48,711 nucleotides of DNA from an uncultured Prevotella sp. (GCA_947170725.1 CAMVUM010000025.1:1-48711); one strand, 5' to 3'. Positions 26,107 to 35,006 are shown, numbered from the stretch's first letter. Notes: generated by a model from the letters alone, not told the origin. A program made the numbers and translations.

Positions 26107-26778
26107 ATGGCATTTATTGATTACTACAAAATCCTCGGTGTCCCGAAAGACATACCACAGAAAGACGTAAAGAAAGCATATCTGAAACGAACGAAACAGT
26201 TTCATCCCGACCTACATCCGGAAGACCCGAAAGCAAAGGCCAAGTTTCAGGCTTTGCAGGAGGCATACGATGTAATTGGAGATCCGGAAAAGCGCAGCAA
26301 GTATGACCGTTATGGAGAGCAGTGGCGCAATGCTGACGCTTTCAATACTGGAGGCTACGGCCAACCTAGCAACGGTTCTCCGTTTGATGGTTTCGATTTT
26401 TCTTCATTCAAGATGAGTGGCAATGGCTTCAGCTCATTCTTTGAGCAGATGTTCGGAGGCGGAGCGCGCTCTGGACGTCAGCGAAGTGGAACGGAAAACA
26501 TGCGCAACAACAGTGGCGATATGAATGCTAACGTCAGCATAGACCTCTATACAGCAATGTTGGGCGGTGAGGTGGTCATACAGATCAGTAACGGCAGCCG
26601 TATAAAACTCAAGGTCAAGCCGGAAACACAAAACGGGACGAAAGTCCGGCTTCGTGGGAAAGGCTACGACAGAGGAGACGGAACGTATGGAGACTTGATC
26701 ATAACATATAGTGTAAAGTTGCCCACTGGTCTAAGTGAACGACAAAAAGAACTATTGCGTGAGATGCAGCGCAGTTGA
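26107..26778 (+). CDS. Short DnaJ/CbpA-like J-domain co-chaperone
   Basis: J-proteins stimulate Hsp70 (DnaK) ATPase and deliver substrates. The J domain is residues 4-70 with the essential His33-Pro-Asp35 (QFHPDLHPED). A Gly/Phe-rich linker follows (about 78-140, GFDFSSFKMSGNGFSSFF). The C-terminal domain is short: residues 140-223 hold one substrate-binding sandwich (GGEVVIQISNGSRIKLKVKP, KVRLRGKGYDRGDGTYGDL). There are no CxxCxGxG zinc repeats, so it is of the CbpA class, and at 223 residues it is shorter than CbpA (about 306). A strong Shine-Dalgarno precedes the ATG. No dnaK is near, so it is not the main dnaK-linked DnaJ. Confidence 0.9.
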   Translation: MAFIDYYKILGVPKDIPQKDVKKAYLKRTKQFHPDLHPEDPKAKAKFQALQEAYDVIGDPEKRSKYDRYGEQWRNADAFNTGGYGQPSNGSPFDGFDFSSFKMSGNGFSSFFEQMFGGGARSGRQRSGTENMRNNSGDMNANVSIDLYTAMLGGEVVIQISNGSRIKLKVKPETQNGTKVRLRGKGYDRGDGTYGDLIITYSVKLPTGLSERQKELLREMQRS

Positions 26779-26788
26779 TGAATTCAAC

Positions 26789-26832
26789 GGTGTACGTATA
26801 ATCGAAAAAGCAAGACTATACGTACACCTCTT
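26789..26832 (+). terminator. Terminator of the J-protein gene
   Basis: GGTGTACGTATA (26789-26800) pairs perfectly with TATACGTACACC (26817-26828), followed by TCTTTT that overlaps the end of the convergent GNAT gene. Confidence 0.75.
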
Positions 26833-27357
26833 TTATAATATGATTTGCATTATGACGGCATCATGAAACTGTTTCCCGTCGTAAAGCCAATCACTCATTT
26901 GGGCAACGATGGTGTATCCGGCTTTGGTGAACAGGTTGAGTGAAGCTTTGTTTTCAACATCAACCCAAGCATATAGTTGGTGAAGGTGGAGGATACTGAG
27001 TGAATATTCCGCAATGTGCTTAAGAGCACTTGAGGCATAGCCGCGATTTCTATATCGGTTTTCAATGACAATACCCACCTCTGCGCGCAGATGTTGTGGG
27101 TCGAAATTGATTATGTCTACAATCCCAACAACTTCTCCCAACTCATTTTCAATCATTAACCTGACCTGCCGGTCGGTATAGATGTCACCTGATGAGTTTG
27201 CAACATATTCATGAAGGACATAGCGTGAATAGGGAACATTTGTCGTTCCGATGTTCCACAGGCGCATATCATTCTCAATTCTGTAAAGAAGTTCAAGATC
27301 TTCCGGTTCTATTGCACGCAGGCTTACCACAGGCATATTGTCTGTATTTCGGGTCAC
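26833..27357 (-). CDS. GNAT-family N-acetyltransferase (SpeG/RimJ-like)
   Basis: This is a cytoplasmic acetyl-CoA-dependent acetyltransferase. The N-terminal strand VSLRAIEPEDLELLYRIEND, the central AEVGIVIENRYRNRGYASSALK (acetyl-CoA-binding R/Q-x-x-G-x-G/A as RNRGYA near residue 106), and the C-terminal VDVENKASLNLFTKAGY follow the RimJ/SpeG layout. Length 174 residues is normal. Its ATG overlaps the preceding gene's TGA by four bases, so it is the last gene of the recR-linked run. The acceptor is unknown; spermidine or a protein N-terminus are both possible. Confidence 0.88.
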   Translation of the reverse strand: MTRNTDNMPVVSLRAIEPEDLELLYRIENDMRLWNIGTTNVPYSRYVLHEYVANSSGDIYTDRQVRLMIENELGEVVGIVDIINFDPQHLRAEVGIVIENRYRNRGYASSALKHIAEYSLSILHLHQLYAWVDVENKASLNLFTKAGYTIVAQMSDWLYDGKQFHDAVIMQIIL

Positions 27358-28547
27358 TTTATTATATCGTCGGGGGTTATTATGATCTTTGTTTTGCCAT
27401 TATATGTTCCAAGAGCAATCTTTGGATTTGGTGCGACTGCCATCATTTCCAATATTTGTCCATATCCGAACATGTCAGTGTCATAGACAACATACATGAG
27501 CATGGAACGTGAAGCTGCAGTTTCGATTGTCTTCCGTACAGACTCCATATCTCCGTCGTCAACACAATGGCATTCTGCCGAAAGCCCCACGCGGCGTGAA
27601 ATATTCATGCAATGCTCTGTCATGCTTCTGCTGCCTATATATATATAATGTGCCGCTATATTGTTTTTGTCCGGAAATCCGAGTGATTTTCTTATGTTGT
27701 GTGGAATCATGTGCAATAATGCCATCATTGCCTTTACATATATAGCCGCTTTTATTGGCAACGTAATCCACACTCCAAGGTGTCCATAATGTTTTCGGAA
27801 AAATATCAGCATTGCCTGATAGAAAACGTGGACATACCGGAATGAAGTCTTGTGGGTGCTCTCTCCCTTATAATGAAGTATTGGATATGGCAGATACCAG
27901 TTTTCATAACCGCCTTTCAGAAGACGGTAGGAAAGGTCAATGTCTTCTCCGTACATGAAGAAATCTTCGTCAAGACATCCTATCTTCTCTATTGCCGAAC
28001 GCCGTAGGAAACAGAAAGCTCCACTGACAATTTCAATGCGCTCAGGCGAGTCCCATCCGAGATAACTCATATAATAATGTCCGAAACGGCGACTTCTCGG
28101 ATACCGTGCACAAAGGCCGCACATTTTGTAGAATGAAGTCATCGGAGTGGGCAGTCCACGGCGTGATTCCATTGCAAGAGTTCCATCCGGATTATACATC
28201 TTCACTCCCACTCCGCCGGCCTTCGGGTGACTGTTCATGAAATCAATGGCAGAGCAAATGGTTTGTTCAGCTACGAATGTGTCTGGATTAAGAAGCAAGA
28301 CATATTCGCCGGAAGACTGGTTGATGGCAATATTGTTGGCCCTGGCGAAACCGAGATTATGATTGCAATCGATAATGTGGATGTGGGTATAACGTTCACG
28401 CAGATAAACAACGGAATCATCACGGGAGTGATTGTCTACAACGAAAATTTCACTCTCGATTCCGGCGAGAGCCTTGGTCAGACTGTCGAGACACTGCTCA
28501 ACGTAGTATTTGACGTTGTAGTTGACTATGATTACTGTCAGTTTCAT
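27354..28547 (-). CDS. Family 2 glycosyltransferase with C-terminal extension
   Basis: The GT-A domain covers about residues 1-270: KLTVIIVNYNVKYYVEQC, EIFVVDNHSRDD, NLGFARANNIAIN and the metal-binding LLLNPDT near 92-95. It is of the rhamnosyltransferase-like branch (WbbL/RfbF type). EDIDLSYRLLKGGY near 205 contains the catalytic base. After a hydrophobic stretch near 265-290 there is a roughly 100-residue C-terminal domain (ending KTKIIITPDDIIK) that looks like a Rossmann-type fragment of unknown role. It overlaps the preceding and following genes by four bases each. Confidence 0.9.
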   Translation of the reverse strand: MKLTVIIVNYNVKYYVEQCLDSLTKALAGIESEIFVVDNHSRDDSVVYLRERYTHIHIIDCNHNLGFARANNIAINQSSGEYVLLLNPDTFVAEQTICSAIDFMNSHPKAGGVGVKMYNPDGTLAMESRRGLPTPMTSFYKMCGLCARYPRSRRFGHYYMSYLGWDSPERIEIVSGAFCFLRRSAIEKIGCLDEDFFMYGEDIDLSYRLLKGGYENWYLPYPILHYKGESTHKTSFRYVHVFYQAMLIFFRKHYGHLGVWITLPIKAAIYVKAMMALLHMIPHNIRKSLGFPDKNNIAAHYIYIGSRSMTEHCMNISRRVGLSAECHCVDDGDMESVRKTIETAASRSMLMYVVYDTDMFGYGQILEMMAVAPNPKIALGTYNGKTKIIITPDDIIK

Positions 28548-28978
28548 TCGTCACCGTTTTGCTTCCGTACTTCAGAATTGCATCGGTCCTCTGCCGGATA
28601 GACAAAGATCAGACATATCAGCAATATTATCGCAAGATAGCCAAACGCCGGCTTCATGAACACATAATACATAAGAGTGTTTGCGATGAGCGGTATTCCG
28701 AGCATGCAGAGCCTCGCTGTTCCCCATTTCCTCAGTGCAATCTCTTTCTTCCCAGCCAGTTCAGCTTTCACCTTCTGTGTCGTAAACAGACGCAATGCCA
28801 TAGGAATGGCACCCAATGTGGCCAACACCATAATCGACAGTAGGATAAATTCAATGTCAGCCGCACCAGCCATTCCGCCAGGGAGAATCATATCGCTTTC
28901 AAAAAGCAGAGTTATAGCAAGCCCGGTTATGGGTATGGCCCAGAATATGTAGGCCAAACGTTTACGTGTCTTCTTCAT
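28544..28978 (-). CDS. Four-helix membrane protein of unknown function
   Basis: I do not recognise a named family. The 144-residue protein has about four membrane helices: IFWAIPITGLAITLLF, EFILLSIMVLATLGAIPMAL, ARLCMLGIPLIANTLMYYV and GYLAIILLICLIFVY, with a charged loop between the second and third (KVKAELAGKKEIALRKWG). It overlaps recR by one base and the downstream glycosyltransferase by four, so it is translationally coupled within the run. Confidence 0.75.
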   Translation of the reverse strand: MKKTRKRLAYIFWAIPITGLAITLLFESDMILPGGMAGAADIEFILLSIMVLATLGAIPMALRLFTTQKVKAELAGKKEIALRKWGTARLCMLGIPLIANTLMYYVFMKPAFGYLAIILLICLIFVYPAEDRCNSEVRKQNGDE

Positions 28979-29595
28979 CAGTTGTTCTTTTCAAATGGCA
29001 CACGGTTAAGTATAGACCGCCCCAATGTAACCTCATCTGTATATTCCAGTTCGTCACCTACGGATATTCCGCGGGCAATGATGCTCAGTTTTACATTAAA
29101 TTGGGCGAGTTTACGTGATATATAGAAGTTAGTTGTGTCGCCCTCCATCGTTGAACTTAGGGCAAGGATGACTTCCTTGACGTCACCGCGCCCTACCCGC
29201 TCCACCAGAGAGTCTATTTCTATGTCTCCCGGCCCTATTCCGTCCATCGGCGAAATGATACCGCCGAGAACATGGTAGAGTCCGTGAAACTGTTGGGTGT
29301 TTTCCACCGCCATCACATCCTGAATGTTCTCAACGACGCATATTGTTGATACATCGCGGCGGCCGTCGGCGCATATCGGACATACATCCGTATCGCTGAT
29401 GTTATGGCAAACGCAGCAATGTTTTATTTCATGCTTCATCTTACTGATGGCTTCAGTGAACGCTTCCACGTCTCCGGCATCCTGTCTGAGTAGATGGAGG
29501 ACCAGACGCAGAGCGGTCTTGCGACCTACGCCAGGCAGTTTGGCAAACTCGCCGACGGCTTTTTCCAGCAGTCGTGAGGGATATTGTTGTTCCAT
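28978..29595 (-). CDS. recR: Recombination mediator protein RecR
   Basis: RecR, with RecO and RecF, loads RecA onto gapped single-stranded DNA. An N-terminal helix-hairpin-helix is in [12 protein letters not shown] near residues 20-31. The zinc finger is [16 protein letters not shown] (Cys60/61, 63, 72, 75). The Toprim domain begins [16 protein letters not shown] near 84 with its acidic residue and continues through [15 protein letters not shown]. The 205-residue length is typical. It lies 15 bases after the ABC-F gene and overlaps the next gene. Confidence 0.97.
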   Translation of the reverse strand: MEQQYPSRLLEKAVGEFAKLPGVGRKTALRLVLHLLRQDAGDVEAFTEAISKMKHEIKHCCVCHNISDTDVCPICADGRRDVSTICVVENIQDVMAVENTQQFHGLYHVLGGIISPMDGIGPGDIEIDSLVERVGRGDVKEVILALSSTMEGDTTNFYISRKLAQFNVKLSIIARGISVGDELEYTDEVTLGRSILNRVPFEKNN

Positions 29596-29610
29596 GTCAG
29601 TCGGCTTCTT

Positions 29611-31404
29611 TCAGTTCTCTATTTCGCTCAGTTCGAGCCATCTCATGCTTTTCTCGTCAATCTGCTCCTTAAGCAGCGGCAGGCGTTTGCTCTTTTCCGT
29701 CAGTTCGTCCACACTCAGAGTGCCGCTGCAGAGTTCGTCCTCTGTGCGCTTCAGTTCTTCCTCAAGTGTGGCGATCTCAGTTTCCAAGCGTGCGAATTCC
29801 GTCTTTTCCTTATATGTCATTTTCCGGCGTGCCGGTGTTCCTCCGTCCCTCCGTCCCGTTGTCTTCACTTCCTTTTCGGCAGACGGTTTCTTCGCCATCT
29901 TTTCCGATTCCAGCGAGCTCCACACACGATATTGTGTATAGTTGCCAGGGAAGTCCTTTATCTCTCCATTACCTTTGAAAACCAGCAGATGGTCTACAAC
30001 TTTGTCCATGAAATAGCGGTCGTGGCTAACAACTATGACGCAACCTGGAAAATCTGCCAGATATTCCTCGAGTATCTGGAGTGTAACAATGTCAAGGTCG
30101 TTGGTTGGTTCGTCAAGAACAAGAAAGTTTGGATTACGCATCAACACAGTACATAGATAGAGTTTACGGCGTTCGCCGCCACTCAGTTTATAGACGTAGT
30201 TGTGCTGTTGCTCGGGAGTGAACATGAAATACTGTAGAAACTGTGAGGCAGTCATGTGGCGTCCACCTCCCATATCAATGTAGTCGGCAATATCGGTTAT
30301 GACATCTATTACCTTTTGGCTTTCATCAAACTTCAATCCTTCTTGAGAAAAATAGCCGAATCTGACAGTATCTCCGATAACGATACGTCCGCTGTCCGGT
30401 TTTTCCTGACCAAGCAGCATCTTGACAAATGTCGATTTACCTGTGCCGTTATTGCCAACAATACCCATTTTCTCGTAACGCGCAAAGTTATAATAGAAAT
30501 CTTTCATGATCACGCATTCCGGCGACCATACCTTAGATATGTATTGGCACTCGAATATTTTGCTTCCTATATATACATTGGTGGATTTCAGGCGTATCTG
30601 CCGTTCTTCCATCCGCTGCTTGGCAACTTTTTCCAGTTCATAGAATGCTTCTTCGCGATAGCGCGCCTTATGGCCGCGTGCCTGTGGCATGCGTCGCATC
30701 CAGTCAAGTTCAGTTCGATAGAGGTTGTTTGCCCGTGCTATTTCAGCGCGCCGTGCATCGAGCCGTTCCTGCCGTTTCTCCAGATAGTAACTATAATTGC
30801 CCCGATATGTGTAGATGCGGTTATCGTCAAGTTCAAGTATTACGCTGCAAACGCGATCAAGAAAGAAACGGTCGTGGGTTACCATCAGAAGTGTCTTGTT
30901 TCCACGTGAGAGATAACCCTCAAGCCACTCTATCATCTCAAGATCGAGGTGGTTTGTCGGCTCGTCGAGTATCAGCAAATCCGGTTCTGTCAGCAGAACG
31001 TTAGCTAATGCCACACGCTTCTGTTGGCCGCCGCTGAGCTGTCCCATGGGTTGGGACAAATCACGTATTTTCAACTGCGTGAGAACTTGTTTGGCCTTAA
31101 GGACTTTGTCGTCTTCCCCCTTGTGGTTGAAACAGGCATCAAGCACTGTCTCCTCTGGATCAAATGCTGGTGACTGCTCCAAGTAGCCAACTTTCAAGTC
31201 GCGTTTGAAAATAATATTTCCTGAGTCGTGTCCCTCCTTGCCTGATATGACAGAAAGCAAAGTGGATTTTCCTGTGCCGTTTTTGGCTATAAGACCAATT
31301 CTCTGTCCCTCGGCTATACTGAAGCTGATATTCTCAAAAAGAACCAAAGCACCAAATCTCTTGCTCAGGTTCTGCACGTCCAAATATGGGATTTCTTTTG
31401 CCAC
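29611..31404 (-). CDS. ABC-F family ATPase (Uup-like)
   Basis: Soluble ABC-F proteins act on the ribosome or in DNA-linked processes instead of membrane transport. There are two ABC cassettes: Walker A GLIAKNGTGKST at 38-49 and GIVGNNGTGKST near 316-327, signatures LSGGQQKRVALA and LSGGERRKLYLC, and Walker B LILDEPTNHLDL and LVLDEPTNDLDI. No membrane segments occur. The C-terminus (about 525-597) is a basic then coiled-coil domain (TGRRDGGTPARRKMTYKEK, ELKRTEDELCSG), as in Uup. Length is 597 residues. It starts the run continuing into recR. Confidence 0.92.
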   Translation of the reverse strand: MAKEIPYLDVQNLSKRFGALVLFENISFSIAEGQRIGLIAKNGTGKSTLLSVISGKEGHDSGNIIFKRDLKVGYLEQSPAFDPEETVLDACFNHKGEDDKVLKAKQVLTQLKIRDLSQPMGQLSGGQQKRVALANVLLTEPDLLILDEPTNHLDLEMIEWLEGYLSRGNKTLLMVTHDRFFLDRVCSVILELDDNRIYTYRGNYSYYLEKRQERLDARRAEIARANNLYRTELDWMRRMPQARGHKARYREEAFYELEKVAKQRMEERQIRLKSTNVYIGSKIFECQYISKVWSPECVIMKDFYYNFARYEKMGIVGNNGTGKSTFVKMLLGQEKPDSGRIVIGDTVRFGYFSQEGLKFDESQKVIDVITDIADYIDMGGGRHMTASQFLQYFMFTPEQQHNYVYKLSGGERRKLYLCTVLMRNPNFLVLDEPTNDLDIVTLQILEEYLADFPGCVIVVSHDRYFMDKVVDHLLVFKGNGEIKDFPGNYTQYRVWSSLESEKMAKKPSAEKEVKTTGRRDGGTPARRKMTYKEKTEFARLETEIATLEEELKRTEDELCSGTLSVDELTEKSKRLPLLKEQIDEKSMRWLELSEIEN

Positions 31405-31537
31405 GTCCTTTCTTTTTGATTAATAGTCAAACGTCCTTTCTTTCTGCCAAATGGTTTCTGTCAGGACATCCGAAGTAGTCGTTTTCTCGAATAATGTTGT
31501 CACATTATGTTTCAGAAATTACCGTCCTTTGTCGGGT

Positions 31538-32161
31538 TTATCTTTTTGGTGTTTTACTTTCCACACCCAATTCCTTGTTTATCTGGTCTATATAGTCAAG
31601 CACTTCGTCGCGTCCGGTTTTCTTCTCTGACGATGTTATAAACATAGGAGGAAGTTCTTCCCATGTCTCCATGAGGACTTTCTTATATGCTGCTACGTTT
31701 GACTGCACTTTGGTTGTATTCAATTTGTCTGCCTTCGTAAATACAATGGCAAACGGGACACTGCTGCTACCAAGCCAATTGATGAATTCAAGGTCTATTT
31801 TCTGTGCTTCCAGGCGGATATCCACAAGCACGAATACATTGACCAGCTGCTCTCGTTGGAGTATATAACCGTTTATCATCTGTTCCAATTTGGCAATTTC
31901 CTTTTTGGAACGTTTGGCAAAACCATATCCGGGAAGGTCCACCAGATACCACTCCTTGTTTATTATAAAATGATTGATAAGCAATGTCTTTCCCGGCGTT
32001 GCAGATGTCTTTGCCAGTTTTTTGTTATTACACAGCATGTTTATCAGACTTGATTTACCAACATTGGAACGTCCGATAAACGCATATTCCGGCTTAGTGT
32101 CCTTGGGACACATAGACACCATTGGCGAGCTTATCACAAACTCTGCATTACGTATATCCAT
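31538..32161 (-). CDS. engB: Ribosome biogenesis GTPase EngB (YsxC/YihA)
   Basis: EngB is an essential GTPase for large-subunit assembly. G1 is [10 protein letters not shown] at 30-39, the switch region has TSATPGKT near 55, G3 is DLPGYGFAK near 75, and G4 is TKADKLN near 140. G5 is in ITSSEKK near 180. The length of 207 residues is normal. A near-perfect promoter lies 23-52 bases upstream. The ABC-F gene follows 133 bases downstream. Confidence 0.96.
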   Translation of the reverse strand: MDIRNAEFVISSPMVSMCPKDTKPEYAFIGRSNVGKSSLINMLCNNKKLAKTSATPGKTLLINHFIINKEWYLVDLPGYGFAKRSKKEIAKLEQMINGYILQREQLVNVFVLVDIRLEAQKIDLEFINWLGSSSVPFAIVFTKADKLNTTKVQSNVAAYKKVLMETWEELPPMFITSSEKKTGRDEVLDYIDQINKELGVESKTPKR

Positions 32162-32175
32162 TATGTGATCTTATT

Positions 32176-32391
32176 TTAGTTTGCAAATTTACGCCAAAAT
32201 AGACAAAAAACAAAATAAAAAGCGACATTTGCTACTTTTACGGCGTCAGTAGGTACGTCTTTCTTCAAATACCTTTCCCTTATCGCTTCTGATTTGTCAT
32301 GGATGAGTTCGTCACCCACCCATTCATGCAGGAAATGACACACAGCCTTTTCAAGATAACCCGGATTATTCCGCAGAAAGATTATTTCCAT
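32176..32391 (-). pseudogene. Truncated GNAT-like fragment upstream of engB
   Basis: This 71-residue frame starts like the N-terminus of a GNAT acetyltransferase (MEIIFLRNNPGYLEKAV, FLHEW). After about residue 44 it reads into the engB promoter (AFYFVFCLFWRKF from A/T-rich DNA). The acetyl-CoA-binding half is absent. I infer the 5' remnant of a lost gene; the GNAT link is weak because only 40 residues remain. Confidence 0.35.
32184..32213 (-). promoter_or_regulatory. Promoter of engB
   Basis: Minus-strand TTG (32213 to 32211) is followed after exactly 19 bases by TAAATTTG (32191 to 32184), matching the Bacteroidetes consensus. Confidence 0.75.
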
Positions 32392-32538
32392 GGCTTACGG
32401 ATAGTGAACAGAATCCATGTCCGCAGAACCGATGGTACTTCTTGATGCGTATCGATATGCTTTCCTGTGTACTATCAGTTTCTTCAACGCTCATCGTAGT
32501 GTGCGCTCGTAGTACTGATAAGGTCTGTCTAAGTTTTC

Positions 32539-32937
32539 CTATGCAATCCCTAGAAGTTCAATCTCGAATATCAGCGTGGAACCTCCGGGAATACCAGGCT
32601 GCGAGAACTTGCCATATCCCATTTCGGCAGGAATATACACCTCCCACCTGTCGCCCACGCACATCTGCTGCATGGCGACAATCCAACCTTCAATCAAGTC
32701 GCAGAGGCGTATGGCTAACGGAGCCCCTGAGCGACTGCTGTCGAACTTCTTTCCGTTTATAGTCCACCCAGTGTAGTGCGCAGTAACAATGCTGCGGGGC
32801 GAAGGATGTCTGCCGTCGTTCTGCCCCTCCGACAACACCTTATAATATATACCTCTCGGAAGAGACTTAACTCCCTCCTCCTGCGCTTTTGCTTCTATCC
32901 AGGTTTTGTTGACCTGTGCATATTCTTTTTTGTTCAT
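32539..32937 (-). CDS. FKBP-type peptidyl-prolyl isomerase
   Basis: This isomerase catalyses cis-trans rotation before proline. The FKBP domain occupies residues 28-132: SIVTAHYTGWTINGKKFDSS, a LIEGWIVAMQQMCVGD segment, the active-site IPAEMGYG, and the closing GSTLIFEIELLGIA. There is no signal peptide, so it is cytoplasmic, in contrast to the usual exported FKBP lipoproteins of Bacteroidetes. The short N-terminal helix (EYAQVNKTWIEAKAQEEG) may be a dimer segment. It stands alone on the minus strand. Confidence 0.9.
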   Translation of the reverse strand: MNKKEYAQVNKTWIEAKAQEEGVKSLPRGIYYKVLSEGQNDGRHPSPRSIVTAHYTGWTINGKKFDSSRSGAPLAIRLCDLIEGWIVAMQQMCVGDRWEVYIPAEMGYGKFSQPGIPGGSTLIFEIELLGIA

Positions 32938-33052
32938 GATGCATTTAATAAAGACTTGATTTTACTTACTTAAATATTAAACAAACAATCTTATTACCAC
33001 CTAAAGTGGTTTTATCTTTGGACATAGTTATATTAACCTTGTCTCTAACAAT

Positions 33053-33193
33053 TTATAGAAATCTGTTTATGGCATCTTCTTTCGCTTTTTTAATAGAATC
33101 CTCTTTTTCCTAATCGAATCTTTCGGGTAGATGATTGTTATTTCTGCACGAGTCCAATAGAACTGTTGTTATCAGTAGTAATATCTTTCTCAT
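33053..33193 (-). pseudogene. Small lipoprotein gene with an in-frame amber stop
   Basis: The minus-strand ATG at 33193 opens MRKILLLITTVLLDSC, a short lipoprotein signal with a plausible lipobox (LDSC) at residue 16. It continues RNNNHLPERFD to TAG at 33112-33110 (27 residues), and after this stop the same frame continues EKEDSIKKAKEDAINRFL to TAA at 33055-33053. The charged second half looks coding, so the TAG probably replaced a sense codon. The start is six bases after the end of the upstream EFR1-type gene on the same strand, so it would be its operon partner. If the 27-residue peptide is made, it would be a very small lipopeptide. The family is not recognised. Confidence 0.5.
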
Positions 33194-33199
33194 AATTAG

Positions 33200-33970
33200 C
33201 TATTTATTATCTTTGATAAACAATTCGTTGCCCTTTCTCGTGGCGCACAGCGTTTTCAGTTTCTCTGTCACCATCATCTCCACCGTACCGATGTTCCTTG
33301 CTTTGGTCGGACAAACGGAAAGGCATCGCATACAGGATACACAAGCTTCTTTGTTGACGCTTCTTAGATTGTCGACAGGTATGGCGTCGGCTGGACAATG
33401 CTCCTGACACATGCCACAACCTGTACAAAGTTCGTTTGCTGTGGGGAACGGTCCCACGTTGCCTACTCTGTATGGACGATTGCCAGGCAACGACAAAGGC
33501 TTGTATGTATCCGTGCCTTCTGCCTTATTTATTATAGCAGCCCCAAAAGCCGCCAGTTCCTTGCGGTCTCCTGCGTCCGGTCTTCCTGCGGCATACATTC
33601 GGGCAATGCTGTGTTCAGCGACGGCGCTAACAGCGGCAATGACACGGAATCCTATTTCCGTGGCCACATCTTGCATTTCGAGCAGAGCGTCATCATACGC
33701 TCTGTTGCCGTACACCGCCACAACTACACACTTTGCACGGTTGCTCTGAATACGTTTGAGTCTTTCGACAGCCAAGACCGGTACACGTCCGGCATACACG
33801 GGCATGGCGATAAAGACCAAATCTTCCTCGTGTATGTCTGGCACTCTAATTTGTCCTTCCTTTACGCAGAGGTCTGTCGCGAGCAGTTTCTTGTCAATAC
33901 ACTCACATATATATTCGCAAACTCTTCGGGTACCTCCCGTTGGGCTGAACGTTATTTGATGTATATTCAT
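33200..33970 (-). CDS. EFR1-type flavodoxin/ferredoxin fusion protein
   Basis: The protein joins a flavodoxin-like FMN domain and a two-cluster ferredoxin, so it is probably a cytoplasmic electron carrier or reductase subunit. The FMN phosphate loop is SPTGGTRR at residues 9-16, with MPVYAGRVP near 56. Two [4Fe-4S] motifs are complete: CTGCGMCQEHCP (Cys182, 185, 188, 192) and CVSCMRCLSVCP (Cys210, 213, 216, 220). Length is 256 residues, usual for EFR1-like proteins. It lies 69 bases after the GNAT gene on the same strand. The redox partner is unknown. Confidence 0.9.
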   Translation of the reverse strand: MNIHQITFSPTGGTRRVCEYICECIDKKLLATDLCVKEGQIRVPDIHEEDLVFIAMPVYAGRVPVLAVERLKRIQSNRAKCVVVAVYGNRAYDDALLEMQDVATEIGFRVIAAVSAVAEHSIARMYAAGRPDAGDRKELAAFGAAIINKAEGTDTYKPLSLPGNRPYRVGNVGPFPTANELCTGCGMCQEHCPADAIPVDNLRSVNKEACVSCMRCLSVCPTKARNIGTVEMMVTEKLKTLCATRKGNELFIKDNK

Positions 33971-34039
33971 TATTGTTTACTCAAAGTTTTTATTTACTCT
34001 ACGATAAAAACATCTCAAAATTGCAAATTCATAGTTCAA

Positions 34040-34576
34040 TCAAGTTTCATCATATTCCTCCTTCGTCATGACATATAAATGCTCGATCCGCTCGTCTCCA
34101 AGCGGAGATACTACGTCGTGATTCGTATGGTGGAACCTGAAGCCACACTTCTCTATGACCCGCTTCGACTTTGTGTTGCCATCATAATATCCGCACCATA
34201 TTGCATCAAGGTGCATGTCGTTGAAGCCTCTTGCCAGCAGAGCCATGACAGCTTCGGGGATGAAGCCTTGTCCCCAGTATGGCTTGCCTATCCAATAGCC
34301 AATCTCCGCTTCGCGAGACTTCATTTCTGCAAAGTGGAGACTGTCGGAAAATATTATTCCACAACTACCTACCGGTTCGCCTGTGTCTTTCGGTACGACT
34401 GCATAGGTTTCTGGTGCGGCGAAAACCGTCCTGATAATCTCTCGGCTGTTTTCTACCGACGTATGAGGAGGCCAGCCGGCAATTGGACCGACATCCGGAT
34501 CGCTGGCATATCTGAACATGGCCGCGGCGTCTGTTTCATGCCATGGCCTGAGGATTAGTCTTTCTGTTTCAATCAT
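34040..34576 (-). CDS. GNAT-family N-acetyltransferase (RimJ-like)
   Basis: An acetyl-CoA-dependent acetyltransferase of the RimJ/RimL branch. The opening IETERLILRPWHETDAAAMF is diagnostic, and AEIGYWIGKPYWGQGFIPEA contains the acetyl-CoA loop (GQGF). YDGNTKSKRVIEKCGF near 140 is the conserved end motif. I start it at the ATG giving MIETERLIL; an in-frame upstream Met would add 13 residues overlapping the VOC gene. It belongs to the run DUF3795, VOC, GNAT, EFR1-type protein. The acceptor is unknown. Confidence 0.88.
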   Translation of the reverse strand: MIETERLILRPWHETDAAAMFRYASDPDVGPIAGWPPHTSVENSREIIRTVFAAPETYAVVPKDTGEPVGSCGIIFSDSLHFAEMKSREAEIGYWIGKPYWGQGFIPEAVMALLARGFNDMHLDAIWCGYYDGNTKSKRVIEKCGFRFHHTNHDVVSPLGDERIEHLYVMTKEEYDET

Positions 34577-34604
34577 TTGTTTAGCAGAGTATGTAATATT
34601 TTTA

Positions 34605-35006
34605 TTATTTGGCAAATGAATATATCTCTATCAGATTTCCTTCCGGGTCAGCAATATAGCATGTACGCTGTCCCCACGGCATTGTCTGTGGAGCGAATAC
34701 TGGTTTTGCGCCCAACGTCGTCACACGAGCGTATTCCTCGTCCACATCCCTGAACGTCAGGACGTGAAAGGCCAGTTCTACCGTGCCGTTCAGTCCCTGC
34801 GGATATGCGTACTCCCGGCTCGTCATTTGCTTGAAATCCTTACGTGGGAATAGTATCAGCCACATATTGCCCAACCGCATTCTTACATCCGGATCCTTGC
34901 CATTCCAGTCAGTAGTAAATCCCATGACGTCGCGGTAGAACTCCACCATGCTCTTGTTGTCGGTCGTGAACAGTCCGATTGTATTGAAATTAAACTTTCT
35001 CTCCAT
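34605..35006 (-). CDS. VOC-family protein (glyoxalase/dioxygenase superfamily)
   Basis: A single VOC-fold protein of 133 residues with two beta-alpha-beta-beta-beta repeats. The first repeat begins FNTIGLFTTDNKSMVEFYRDVMGFT and the second holds ELAFHVLTFRDVDEEYARV. The C-terminal CYIADPEGNLIEIYSF is the signature strand with the second metal ligand Glu. Members include glyoxalase I, dioxygenases and antibiotic-binding proteins, so the reaction cannot be assigned. It overlaps the DUF3795 gene by 17 bases and ends just before the GNAT gene. Confidence 0.88.
   Translation of the reverse strand: MERKFNFNTIGLFTTDNKSMVEFYRDVMGFTTDWNGKDPDVRMRLGNMWLILFPRKDFKQMTSREYAYPQGLNGTVELAFHVLTFRDVDEEYARVTTLGAKPVFAPQTMPWGQRTCYIADPEGNLIEIYSFAK

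Noticed and set aside
33398..34078. 226-codon plus-strand ORF over the EFR1-type gene
   Set aside because: Antisense to complete [4Fe-4S] motifs; no domain of its own.
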